From Deinococcus marmoris (lineage in GTDB: Bacteria > Deinococcota > Deinococci > Deinococcales > Deinococcaceae), in NCBI RefSeq assembly GCF_001949125.1, contig NZ_MSTI01000107.1:21092-85091 (forward strand): a stretch of 64,000 nt of DNA, in the 5' to 3' direction. Within the stretch, counting starts at the first letter, position 1; each line of letters opens with the position of its first letter. Below, piece after piece: positions 30,160-38,184 of this stretch. The position numbers were made by a program, and so were the translations under genes. A model generated the notes under the pieces. That model did no database searches and was not told the DNA's origin. It saw only the letters and a list, made by a program, of their open reading frames with translations.

Positions 30160-32685
30160 TCAGGTGGTCACGAGCTGCCCGTCGTGGTCACCGGGCTGGA
30201 GCTTGGGTGCACTGGGCGGCAGAGGCGGCTTGAATCCCCGCAGCCGCAGGGCGTTGGTCAGCACGAACACGCTGGAAAAGCCCATCGCGGCGGCGGCCAG
30301 CACCGGACTCAGCCGAATGCCGAAGGCGGGAATCAACACGCCCGCCGCCACCGGAATCAGCAGCGCGTTGTAGGCAAAGGCCCAGAACAGATTGAGCCGG
30401 ATGTTGCGCAACGTGGTGCGGGACAGGGCCAGGGCGTTGGGAACGCCTCGCAAATCGCCCGACATCAAGACCACGTCCGCCGTTTCGACCGCCACATCGG
30501 TACCAGTGCCGATGGCCAGGCCCACATCGGCCTGGGCCAGTGCGGGCGCGTCGTTGATGCCGTCACCCACGAACGCCACTTTCTGCCCGCCCTCCTGCAA
30601 GGCCCGGACCGCCTTGGCCTTGTCGCCGGGCAATACCTCGGCCTGCACCTGATCAATCCCCAGTTGCCGGGCAATTGCCTGTGCAGTGCGGACATTGTCA
30701 CCCGTGATCATCGCCACCTTCAGGCCCTGGCGGTGCAGCGCCGCCACCGCCTCCCGACTGCCGTCCTTGATCGGATCGGCCACCGCCAGAATGGCGGCGA
30801 GTTGACCGTTCAGCGCCACGTACAGTGGACTCTTGCCCTCATCGCCCAGTTGCTCGGCCTGCGCCCCGAAGTCGGCCAGCCCCAGGCCCAGCTTGCTCAT
30901 GTAGCGGTCTGCGCCCACTTGTACCCGCGTGGCGTCCACCACAGCCTCCAGGCCGAACCCCGGCACGGCCTGGGACGACTCCGGCGCACTCAGGCTCAGG
31001 CCCTCCCGCTTGGCCGCGTCCACGATGGCGCGGGCAATCGGATGCTCGCTGTCCTGCTCGGCGCTCGCGACAAGACGCAGCACCTCACCGCGTTCAAACC
31101 CCGACACCAGCGTCAGGTCCGTCAACTCCGGCTGGCCGCGCGTCAGCGTGCCGGTCTTGTCCAGGGCGATGACCTGGGTGGCCTGGAGACCCTCCAGCGC
31201 CGTGCCACTCTTGAACAGCACGCCCAGTTCGGCGGCCTTGCCGGTTCCCACCATCACGCTGACTGGAGTGGCCAGGCCCATCGCACAGGGGCAGGCGATG
31301 ATCAGCACCGCCACCATGTTGATCAGGGCCTGGCTGAGCGCGCCCTCGCCGCCCAGCAGCAACCACACCGCGAAGGTCACGGCGGCGATCACCAGCACGA
31401 CGGGGACGAACACGGCCACCACTTTGTCGGCCAGACCCTGAATCGGCGGCTTACTGCCCTGGGCCGTTTCTACCAACTTGATGATCTGTGCCAGGGCGGT
31501 GTCGTTGCCGACGCGGGTGGCCTTGAGCGTCAGCGCGCCGTTGCCGTTCAGGGTGCCGCCGATCACGGCTGCGCCTCCAGTTTTCTGAATGGGGACGCTC
31601 TCACCCGTGATCATGCTCTCGTTGACGTAGCTCTGACCGCTCAGAACCTCACCGTCCAGTGGAATGCTCTCGCCGGGCAGCACCCGTAGCGTGTCTCCCA
31701 CCTGCACGTCATCCACGGGCAGCAGCCGTTCCTCACCGTCCCGCAACACCCGCGCCTCCTTGGGCTGCAAGGAGAGCAACGATTTCATGGCCTCGCTGCT
31801 GCGCCCCTTGGCGAGCGCCTCGAAATACTTGCCCAGCAGGATCAGCGTGATGACCACGCCCGACGCCTCGTAGTAGACATGCGCCGTCCCCACCGGGAAG
31901 ATCTGCGGGGCCAGCGTGACTACCAGGCTGTAAAAGAAGGCGGCGGAGGTGCCGATCATCACCAGGGCGTTCATGTCCGGGCTGCGGTGCTTGAGGCTGG
32001 CCCAGCCCAGGCGGTAGAAGCGCCGTCCGGGGCCGAACTGCACCGGCACGGCCAGCGCCAGCATCACCCAGTTCATCGCCCCCATGCCCACAGACGCCAT
32101 CAGGCTGCGTTCCAGAGCGGGCCACAGCATCGGCAACATGGCGATCAGGAGCAGCGGCACGGCAAACACAGCGCTGAAAATCACCTGTGAGCGCAGATGC
32201 AGGACCTCGGCCTCGCGGGCGGCCCGCTGGGTATCCGCGCCGGACGGTCCCTGTGCCGTGTCCGGCACGTCGTATCCAGCGTCACGAACAACGGCCCGGA
32301 GCTGGCCGGGCGTGGTGCTGGCTGGGAGGTACTGGACATGGGCGCGCTCGGTGGCGAGGTTGACGCTGGCGCTGAGCACGCCGTCCGCCTTGCCCAGCGC
32401 ACGCTCGACCCTTCCGACACAGCTCGCGCAGGTCATGCCTGTGATGGGCAGGTCCAGCTCAGCGGTGATGGGTTCATAGCCCACGTCGCGCACCGTGGCG
32501 ATCAGGGTCCGGGCATCGGTCTGGGCCGGATCAAAGCTCACCCTGGCCTGCTCGGTGGCGAGGTTGACACTGGCCTCCTGAACGCCCGCCACTTTTTTCA
32601 GGCCACGTTCCACCCGGCCCACGCAACTCGCGCAGGTCATCCCCTGGACACCAATTTCTAGAGTTGTCAGCTCGCTTGCAGTCAT
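30160..32685 (-). CDS. copA: Copper-exporting P1B-type ATPase
   Basis: The 841-residue protein has two N-terminal heavy-metal domains (GMTCASC at about residues 15-21 and again near 85). Eight helices follow. It has the CPC metal site (IIACPCAMGLATP), the phosphorylation loop (DKTGTLTRG), the nucleotide-site SEHPIARAIV and the hinge GDGINDAPALAQ. It exports Cu(I) from the cytoplasm. It diverges from copZ-csoR, and a CsoR-type palindrome lies in its 5' leader. ATG follows AAGGAG. Confidence 0.95.
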   Translation of the reverse strand: MTASELTTLEIGVQGMTCASCVGRVERGLKKVAGVQEASVNLATEQARVSFDPAQTDARTLIATVRDVGYEPITAELDLPITGMTCASCVGRVERALGKADGVLSASVNLATERAHVQYLPASTTPGQLRAVVRDAGYDVPDTAQGPSGADTQRAAREAEVLHLRSQVIFSAVFAVPLLLIAMLPMLWPALERSLMASVGMGAMNWVMLALAVPVQFGPGRRFYRLGWASLKHRSPDMNALVMIGTSAAFFYSLVVTLAPQIFPVGTAHVYYEASGVVITLILLGKYFEALAKGRSSEAMKSLLSLQPKEARVLRDGEERLLPVDDVQVGDTLRVLPGESIPLDGEVLSGQSYVNESMITGESVPIQKTGGAAVIGGTLNGNGALTLKATRVGNDTALAQIIKLVETAQGSKPPIQGLADKVVAVFVPVVLVIAAVTFAVWLLLGGEGALSQALINMVAVLIIACPCAMGLATPVSVMVGTGKAAELGVLFKSGTALEGLQATQVIALDKTGTLTRGQPELTDLTLVSGFERGEVLRLVASAEQDSEHPIARAIVDAAKREGLSLSAPESSQAVPGFGLEAVVDATRVQVGADRYMSKLGLGLADFGAQAEQLGDEGKSPLYVALNGQLAAILAVADPIKDGSREAVAALHRQGLKVAMITGDNVRTAQAIARQLGIDQVQAEVLPGDKAKAVRALQEGGQKVAFVGDGINDAPALAQADVGLAIGTGTDVAVETADVVLMSGDLRGVPNALALSRTTLRNIRLNLFWAFAYNALLIPVAAGVLIPAFGIRLSPVLAAAAMGFSSVFVLTNALRLRGFKPPLPPSAPKLQPGDHDGQLVTT

Positions 32686-32696
32686 GATTCTCCTTG

Positions 32697-32713
32697 ATCC
32701 CCCCTGGGGGGAT
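32697..32713 (-). promoter_or_regulatory. CsoR-type operator in the copA leader
   Basis: The perfect palindrome ATCCCCCCTGGGGGGAT lies between the copA promoter and start codon. On the minus strand the promoter reads TTGATT, 17 bases, TATATT (roughly 32725-32755). G-tract palindromes of this kind are bound by CsoR repressors, and csoR is 430 bases away. Confidence 0.7.
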
Positions 32714-32811
32714 ATAAGATAATATAGGACGGGTAGTCTTTAAAATCAAGTAAAATGGTGATGACACCACCATTAAAACATCCCAAAGAACAGGAGTTTC
32801 TTCCAGCACTC

Positions 32812-32840
32812 TTGACACCCTCCCGGGGAGGGTGTAGCAT
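32812..32840 (+). promoter_or_regulatory. copZ promoter with CsoR operator in the spacer; leaderless
   Basis: TTGACA (32812-32817) and TAGCAT (32835-32840) are 17 bases apart. The palindrome CACCCTCCCGGGGAGGGTG fills the spacer, so a bound repressor would block polymerase. The copZ ATG begins seven bases after the -10 box with no ribosome-binding site, implying a leaderless mRNA. Confidence 0.75.
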
Positions 32841-32846
32841 TCGGGC

Positions 32847-33050
32847 ATGACTACTGAACTGAACATCAGCGGCATGACCTGCGGACACTGCCAGAGTGCC
32901 GTGACCAAAGCCCTCAAATCGGTGTCCGGCGTACAGGACGTGAATGTCGACCTGGCAGGCGGCACCGCTCAGGTGCAGGGCCAGGCCGATCCCCAGGCCC
33001 TGTTGGCCGCCGTCAAGGACGAGGGCTACGGTGCCCAGCTCCGCCAGTAA
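32847..33050 (+). CDS. copZ: Copper chaperone
   Basis: The 67-residue protein is a single heavy-metal-associated domain. The Cu(I) site is SGMTCGHCQSAV, with a ferredoxin-like fold implied by the rest. It carries copper to CopA and possibly to CsoR. It is divergent from copA and 85 bases upstream of csoR in the same direction. Confidence 0.92.
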   Translation: MTTELNISGMTCGHCQSAVTKALKSVSGVQDVNVDLAGGTAQVQGQADPQALLAAVKDEGYGAQLRQ

Positions 33051-33135
33051 GACTGGTAAAAGAAGTTCCACCAGTCAGAGCGGCCCCGTCAGTCAGCCCG
33101 CCTCGCCCCCCTGCGGGGTGTCTGATCGGCTATGT

Positions 33136-33399
33136 ATGCCCGAAGACGCCCGCAAACGGGCTTCGCGCCGCCTGAAGATCGCGCGCGGCCACCTCGACGC
33201 CATCGTGGGGATGCTGGATAATCCAGACGCCTACTGCGTGGATGTGCTGCGGCAGATCAAGGCGGTACAGGGCGCACTATCTGGTGCGGGCGAAGTGGTG
33301 TTGCGCGGACACCTGGAAGCGCATGTGGCCACCGCCCATCAGCGCGGCGACAGCATCGAGATCGTCGAGGAACTGATGGAAGCTCTCAAGTACACCTGA
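33136..33399 (+). CDS. csoR: CsoR-family copper-sensing repressor
   Basis: The 87-residue all-helical DUF156 protein represses copper genes when metal-free. The opening MPEDARKRASRRLKIARGHL supports the ATG at 33136. Candidate ligands are Cys in AYCVDVLRQI and His in RGHLEAHVA. The third position, Cys in most CsoR proteins, is His here (H-L-E-A-H). The C-H-H set is like RcnR and the Thermus thermophilus CsoR, which is known to respond to several metals. The two palindromes upstream are its likely sites. Confidence 0.9.
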   Translation: MPEDARKRASRRLKIARGHLDAIVGMLDNPDAYCVDVLRQIKAVQGALSGAGEVVLRGHLEAHVATAHQRGDSIEIVEELMEALKYT

Positions 33400-33494
33400 A
33401 CAACCGAGTCAGCACAGCGTCTTCCCGTGGGCCAATCTGGCGGCGGGAAGATCTTGCTGCGCGCTGCAACCTTCGCTTTTCTCACCTCACGCCC

Positions 33495-33515
33495 CGCTTT
33501 ACGCGAACTTAACAG
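33495..33515 (+). promoter_or_regulatory. Direct-repeat box before DUF305/two-component operon
   Basis: CTTTACGCGAACTTAACAG contains TTTAC and TTAAC on the same face of the helix, 11 bases apart, as in OmpR-family binding sites. It sits at the -35 position before a possible -10 (TTTAGC, 33522-33527). The same box, one base different and in the same orientation, precedes the copper-storage gene at 45544-45564. Confidence 0.65.
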
Positions 33516-33547
33516 CCCTGCTTTAGCGTGATGAGCGAGGTTACCCC

Positions 33548-34135
33548 ATGAAAAATACGCTCAAGACTGCTTCGCTCTTCGCCGCCCTTTCCCTGACCCT
33601 GCTGGGCCTGGCCCCCGCACAGAAAATGGACGGGATGAGCATGCCGGGTATGACCCACAGCGCCCAGGAAAACAAAGACCTGGCCAAACTCAGTGGCAAG
33701 GCGTTTGACCGCGCTTTCCTGTCCATGATGATCGCCCACCACCAGGGGGCCATTGACATGAGTAAGGCGGTGGTCAACAACGTCAAGGACACGCAGGTCA
33801 AGACCTGGACCAAAGACGTCATCAGCGCCCAGCAAAAAGAAATCAGCGACATGACCACCTGGCTGGGGACGCTCGGCGGTGTGGACAAGACCTGGCAGAC
33901 CGGCATGGCCAAAGAAATGGACGGCATGCTCAAAGCCCTCAAGGCCAACAAGGACACCGACGCCGGATTTGTCCTGGGCATGCTGCCCCATCATGCCAGC
34001 GCCATCGAGATGGCGGCCCTGGCCCTCCAGAAAAGCAGCGACGCCCGCGTCACCAAACTGGCCCGCGAGATCATCCGTGACCAGGCCGACGAGATGTACC
34101 TGTACCGGCAGTGGCTGATCAAACGCGGCATGTAA
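33548..34135 (+). CDS. Secreted DUF305 protein
   Basis: The 195-residue protein has a signal peptide (MKNTLKTASLFAALSLTLLGLAPAQ) and two DUF305 half-repeats with MMIAHHQGAIDMSK and MLPHHASAIEMAA. This is a ferritin-like four-helix fold with Met/His sites. DUF305 proteins accompany copper genes and probably bind copper outside the membrane. It is followed after 22 bases by a response regulator, implying an operon. Confidence 0.85.
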   Translation: MKNTLKTASLFAALSLTLLGLAPAQKMDGMSMPGMTHSAQENKDLAKLSGKAFDRAFLSMMIAHHQGAIDMSKAVVNNVKDTQVKTWTKDVISAQQKEISDMTTWLGTLGGVDKTWQTGMAKEMDGMLKALKANKDTDAGFVLGMLPHHASAIEMAALALQKSSDARVTKLAREIIRDQADEMYLYRQWLIKRGM

Positions 34136-34157
34136 GAACACTGGCCGGGGGAGGCAC

Positions 34158-34829
34158 ATGGCCCAGATCCTGATCGTGGACGATGACCCGGCCATTCAGG
34201 AAATCCTGGCAGCTTACCTGCTGACCGAGGGCCATACGGTCATCAAAGCCGTGAGTGGCGACGCTGCCCTGCCGCTGATGGTCCGCGCCGATCTGGTCAT
34301 TCTCGACTGGATGCTGCCGGGCCTCAGTGGCCTGGAGGTGGCCGCTCAGGCCCGGTCAGGCGGCCTGGAGCTGCCCATCTTGATGCTGAGCGCTCGCAGT
34401 GAGGAAGAGGACAAGTTGCGTGGCCTGGACACCGGCATCGACGATTACGTGGTCAAGCCGTTCAGTCCGCGTGAGGTGATGGCCCGCGTGCGTGTCCTGC
34501 CGCGCCGCGCGGGCGTGCGCCATCAAGCGCGCAGCGGTGACCTGCTGCTCGACGCCCGCAGCCACCAGGTCACGCTGAACGGGGCCGCGCTGGAGCTGTC
34601 CCGGCTGGAATACGATCTGCTACTCACCCTGGCGCAGCATCCCGGTCTGGTCTGGAGCCGTGAGCGGTTGCGTGAGCGTCTCTGGGACAGCGCGCGCTCC
34701 GGTTCCTCGCGTGTGGTGGACGTCCACATCACCAGCCTCAGAAAGAAACTGTACGACGACCCGGAACGTCCACGCTACATTGAAACCGTGCGCGGCGTCG
34801 GTTACCGGTTCAAGGACGATCCAGCATGA
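34158..34829 (+). CDS. OmpR-family response regulator
   Basis: The 223-residue regulator has a receiver domain with the acidic pocket VDDDPA, phospho-Asp in LVILDWMLPG and Lys in VVKPFSPRE. The C-terminal winged-helix domain ends RYIETVRGVGYRFKDD. It is preceded by a DUF305 gene and followed by a sensor kinase. It probably recognises the TTTAC/TTAAC box at 33495. Copper as signal is inferred from the neighbours. Confidence 0.92.
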   Translation: MAQILIVDDDPAIQEILAAYLLTEGHTVIKAVSGDAALPLMVRADLVILDWMLPGLSGLEVAAQARSGGLELPILMLSARSEEEDKLRGLDTGIDDYVVKPFSPREVMARVRVLPRRAGVRHQARSGDLLLDARSHQVTLNGAALELSRLEYDLLLTLAQHPGLVWSRERLRERLWDSARSGSSRVVDVHITSLRKKLYDDPERPRYIETVRGVGYRFKDDPA

Positions 34830-34863
34830 CCACTGATCACCTGCACCTCTGGGATACCCAGCC

Positions 34864-35961
34864 GTGAAACTCTTTTCGCGGCTGTTCCTTTCGCATCTGC
34901 TGGTCATCATGGTGGCCGTGGGGGCGCTGCTGATCGTGACCGAATTGCTCGCCTCTGCACTGGTGCGTCACCATGTCGAGCAGATGGCGGCGCTCATCGG
35001 ACCCACCGGCGCGTCACTGCGCCCGGATCTGGAACTCGGGATGCGCAACACCCTCACCTCGGCGCTGCTTGCCTCGGTCCCGCTGTCACTGACGGTCGCA
35101 GCCCTCACCGCACTGTTCTCGGCCCGTCAGGTGATGCGGAGTGTGGTGCTGCTGCGTGACGGCAGCCACGCCATCGCGGCGGGCGAATACACCCTGCGCT
35201 TGCCCGAGGAAGGCCAGGATGAACTGACCGATCTGGCCCGGCATTTTAACCGCATGGGCCGCGCACTGGAGCAAGTTGAGCGCGGACGCGTTGACCTGAT
35301 CACCAATGTCGCCCACGAACTGCGCACGCCACTGGGTGCCCTGCGCGGCTATGCCGAGGCGCTCGAAGATCAGGTGATGGCTCCGGCAACCGCTTCGCAG
35401 GCCATTCTCCGCGAAATGCGGGCGCTGGAACGTCTGGCCCGGGACCTGAGCCTGGTGTCAAAGGTGGAGGCAGGAGCTGTGGAACTGCGTCTCAGCACCT
35501 TTGAGCCTAAAGAGGTGCTGCTCACCGCCAGGACGCGCTTTGAGGGTGCCGCCGAGGAATTCGGACTGCGCCTGGCCCTTGAACTCTCCTCTCCGCTGCC
35601 CCCTGTCACCGGGGATGTCGAGCGCACGTCGCAGATTCTGGCCAACCTGCTGAGCAACGCCCTGCGGCATACGCCCAGCGGCGGTCAGGTGACACTCAGC
35701 GCCAGGCAGCAGGGGGCGGCGGTGCGCTTTGAGGTGCGGGATACGGGTCCGGGGATCGCGCCGGAACATCTGAGCTGTGTCTTCGAGCGTTTTTACCGGG
35801 CGAATGCGGCCCGAACACGCGGTGAGGGTGAAGGCAGCGGCGTGGGCCTGACCATTGCCAGGGGGCTGGCCGAACGGATGGGCGGCACCCTGACTGCCAC
35901 CTCCAGCAGCGCCGGAAGCGTGTTCGCCTTCACCCTGCTGGTCGCCCACCCTGCCACATGA
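34864..35961 (+). CDS. Sensor histidine kinase
   Basis: The 365-residue kinase has two transmembrane helices (about 9-31 and 70-92) with a short external loop of about 40 residues. A HAMP domain follows. The phospho-His is in NVAHELRTPLGALRG, and the ATP-binding boxes are LANLLSNALRHTP, VRDTGPGI and GSGVGLTIARGLAE. A GTG start lies 34 bases after the regulator. The small sensor loop lacks obvious Met or His clusters. Confidence 0.92.
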   Translation: MKLFSRLFLSHLLVIMVAVGALLIVTELLASALVRHHVEQMAALIGPTGASLRPDLELGMRNTLTSALLASVPLSLTVAALTALFSARQVMRSVVLLRDGSHAIAAGEYTLRLPEEGQDELTDLARHFNRMGRALEQVERGRVDLITNVAHELRTPLGALRGYAEALEDQVMAPATASQAILREMRALERLARDLSLVSKVEAGAVELRLSTFEPKEVLLTARTRFEGAAEEFGLRLALELSSPLPPVTGDVERTSQILANLLSNALRHTPSGGQVTLSARQQGAAVRFEVRDTGPGIAPEHLSCVFERFYRANAARTRGEGEGSGVGLTIARGLAERMGGTLTATSSSAGSVFAFTLLVAHPAT

Positions 35962-36096
35962 GCGCCAGTTGTCTGGTGTGAGCGGCGCAGGACACCGTAT
36001 TGTTTACATGACGGTATTCACTTTGAAACGGGTTAACGCGCGGCAGAATCAGAGGCTTAGGAACACCCCCACTGGTCGCCGTCTGGGAGGTTCAGC

Positions 36097-36192
36097 ATGT
36101 TGAATAGAAAAGAGGGACTGGTGCGCGCGCTGGCTGTGGTGTTAACTCTGGCAGCCTTCAATCCGCCTGCCGCCGCGGGGGAGCACCCCTGA
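36097..36192 (+). CDS. Signal-peptide-only ORF just before the thioredoxin
   Basis: An ATG behind GGGAGG encodes 31 residues (MLNRKEGLVRALAVVLTLAA, then FNPPAAAGEHP) that form a Sec signal peptide and nothing else. Adding one C in the CCCC run at 36186-36189 would fuse it in frame with the thioredoxin at 36195. It is therefore probably the detached N-terminus of that gene, either by mutation or sequencing error. Confidence 0.55.
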   Translation: MLNRKEGLVRALAVVLTLAAFNPPAAAGEHP

Positions 36193-36194
36193 CC

Positions 36195-36617
36195 ATGACC
36201 AGTCCCAGCATGGCTTCACTTCTGGCTGCACCGCTGGTTTCAGCCACAGGAACGCCATTTTCCAGCGCCGTGCTGCGTGGTCACCCCCTAATTCTTCAGT
36301 TCTGGAACACCCGTTGCGCTGTGTGCCAGGCGAATGACTGGCTGCTGCGCAGCTGGGGCTTTGAGTACGCTGACCGTGGGCTGTTTGTCGTCGGGGTGCT
36401 GGAACAGGACACGCGCGCCAATCTGAATCGGTACGAACGCGACTTTGCCCTTGGCATGGTTAGCACCGTTGATGTCCGGCAGCAATTGGTCCGCACCTAC
36501 GGCGTCCACACGGTTCCAACCATCCTGTTCATTGACCCCTCAGGCCACGTCATGAAAACTGTTCACGGCGCTCTCGCGCAACAGGACATTCTGGATGGAT
36601 TGAAGTTGATCCTGTAG
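36195..36617 (+). CDS. Thioredoxin-like protein (TlpA/ResA type), probably missing its signal
   Basis: The 140-residue thioredoxin fold has the active site NTRCAVCQAND (Cys-x2-Cys as CAVC) and the cis-Pro region HTVPTILFIDPSG. Such proteins normally act outside the membrane, for example in cytochrome or copper-site assembly, yet this frame lacks a signal. The signal lies 2 bases upstream in another frame (36097-36192). It may be non-functional unless frameshifted. Confidence 0.75.
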   Translation: MTSPSMASLLAAPLVSATGTPFSSAVLRGHPLILQFWNTRCAVCQANDWLLRSWGFEYADRGLFVVGVLEQDTRANLNRYERDFALGMVSTVDVRQQLVRTYGVHTVPTILFIDPSGHVMKTVHGALAQQDILDGLKLIL

Positions 36618-36750
36618 ATCAAGTGTAGTGCCGTGTCCCACATCGGGGGTGGAGCTGGTGAACCTACTCCACACCCTGTCCTTCAATGCTATCCATGCAC
36701 GGTCACCACGCGGCCCTCGCGTCTATCACCAGATGATCTGAGTTGTCCCG

Positions 36751-38184
36751 TTACCGCAGCAGCCGGGTCAGGTTCGCCAGCAGGGCCAGCACCGGGGCGG
36801 GCCACAGCCCCAGCAGCAGCGTTCCCAGCGTGGTCAGGCCCAGCGCCCACGGGTAGCCGGGCTGAACGTGCAGCCGGATTTCCCCCTCCGGCGCACGCAG
36901 GTACATCTCCACCACGGGCCGCAGGTAGTAGTACAGCCCGATGACCATATTCAGCGCCGCGAACACCGCCAGCCAGGTCAGGCCGCCCGACAGTGCCACC
37001 TGAAGAAGCAGCACCTTGCCCAGAAACCCGGCCAGCGGCGGAATGCCCGCCAGCGACAGCAGGGCCAGCGTGAGCAGCGCCGCCGTACCGGGCGCAGTTT
37101 TAGACAGGCCGCGCAGCCCCGTCAGGGCGTCCTGCCCGCTAACGCGTTCCAACTGCGCCACCACCGTGAAGGCCGCCAGATTCATGAAGGTGTAGGCGGC
37201 AAGGTAATATCCCGTCGCTGGAAGCGCCCCGTCCACCGTGCCTGAGACGGCCACCGCGATCAGGATGTAGCCCGCCTGCGCGATGCTGGAGTACGCCAGC
37301 AGCCGCTTGAGATGGGTCTGGCGCAGGGCGGCGAGATTGCCCAGCGCCATCGTGACGGCAGCCAGCACCGCGATCAGCGTGGGCCAGCCCGCCAGCCCAT
37401 CCGGGAAGGCAACCAGCATCAGCCGCAGCAGGCCCGCGAAGCCTGCGATCTTGGGCAGCACCGAGATGAACCCCGTGACGGGCGCGCTCGCCCCGGCGTA
37501 GACATCGGGTGCCCAGAACTGAAACGGCACGGCAGTGATTTCAAAGGCGTAGCCCACCAGCACCAAACTCAGCGCCACCCACACCCACACCGGGTCAGCG
37601 CCGGAAAGGGCCATGCCGATCTCGGTCAGCGACAGGCTGCCGGTCAGGCCGTACAGGAAGGTCAATCCGTAAGCCATCACGGCCAGCGCCACCGCGCCGT
37701 AGATGAAATACTTCATTGTCGCCTCGTTAGCCCGCTTGCCGCCGCGCGTCATACCCACGAGCAGGTACGACGCCGTGCTGAGCATCTGAAGAAACAGCAC
37801 GATCAACCCCAGGTCCAGGCTTCCAGCCAGCCCGACGCCGCCCAACGTGGCAAAGGTCAGCGCCACCGGGGCGTGCGGTTCAGCGTCGCGCCCGCGAAAA
37901 TAAGCGGCGATGGGCAGCAGCGCCAGCAGCGCCGAGCCGATGATCAGCACCTTGAACACAGTGCCGAAGCCGTCCACCGCGTAAGTGCCGCAGAACACCT
38001 CCTGACCCGACCAGGGCAGCATCCGCGCGGTCAGGATCAGGGCGGCGGTTAAACCGAATCCGGCGACGATGGACGGCAGACTGCGCCATTTGCCGCGCAC
38101 GAATCCGGCCAGCGGGACCAACAGCAGGCACATCAACCCCAGCGCCAGTTCCGGTCCGACGGCCCACAGCTCCAGGCATTTCAC
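36751..38184 (-). CDS. nuoN: Complex I membrane subunit N homologue (antiporter-like)
   Basis: The 477-residue polytopic protein is homologous to NuoN across its length (KRLLAYSSIAQAGYILIAVA, IPPLAGFLGKVLLLQVAL, GLYYYLRPVVEMYL). Compared with E. coli NuoN as recalled, the TM5 Glu is Gln (LFLQMLSTASYLL), the TM7 Lys is Glu and a nearby His is Gln (FEITAVPFQFWAPDVY). The Lys of the next helix (VLPKIAGFAG) and of TM12 (FLGK) remain. It is the last gene of the cluster, its ATG overlapping the nuoM stop. Proton transfer is likely altered. Confidence 0.9.
   Translation of the reverse strand: MKCLELWAVGPELALGLMCLLLVPLAGFVRGKWRSLPSIVAGFGLTAALILTARMLPWSGQEVFCGTYAVDGFGTVFKVLIIGSALLALLPIAAYFRGRDAEPHAPVALTFATLGGVGLAGSLDLGLIVLFLQMLSTASYLLVGMTRGGKRANEATMKYFIYGAVALAVMAYGLTFLYGLTGSLSLTEIGMALSGADPVWVWVALSLVLVGYAFEITAVPFQFWAPDVYAGASAPVTGFISVLPKIAGFAGLLRLMLVAFPDGLAGWPTLIAVLAAVTMALGNLAALRQTHLKRLLAYSSIAQAGYILIAVAVSGTVDGALPATGYYLAAYTFMNLAAFTVVAQLERVSGQDALTGLRGLSKTAPGTAALLTLALLSLAGIPPLAGFLGKVLLLQVALSGGLTWLAVFAALNMVIGLYYYLRPVVEMYLRAPEGEIRLHVQPGYPWALGLTTLGTLLLGLWPAPVLALLANLTRLLR

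Noticed and set aside
30184..31689. 501-codon plus-strand frame opposite copA
   Set aside because: The minus strand encodes an unmistakable P-type ATPase; the plus frame is Gln/His/Arg-rich with no domain.
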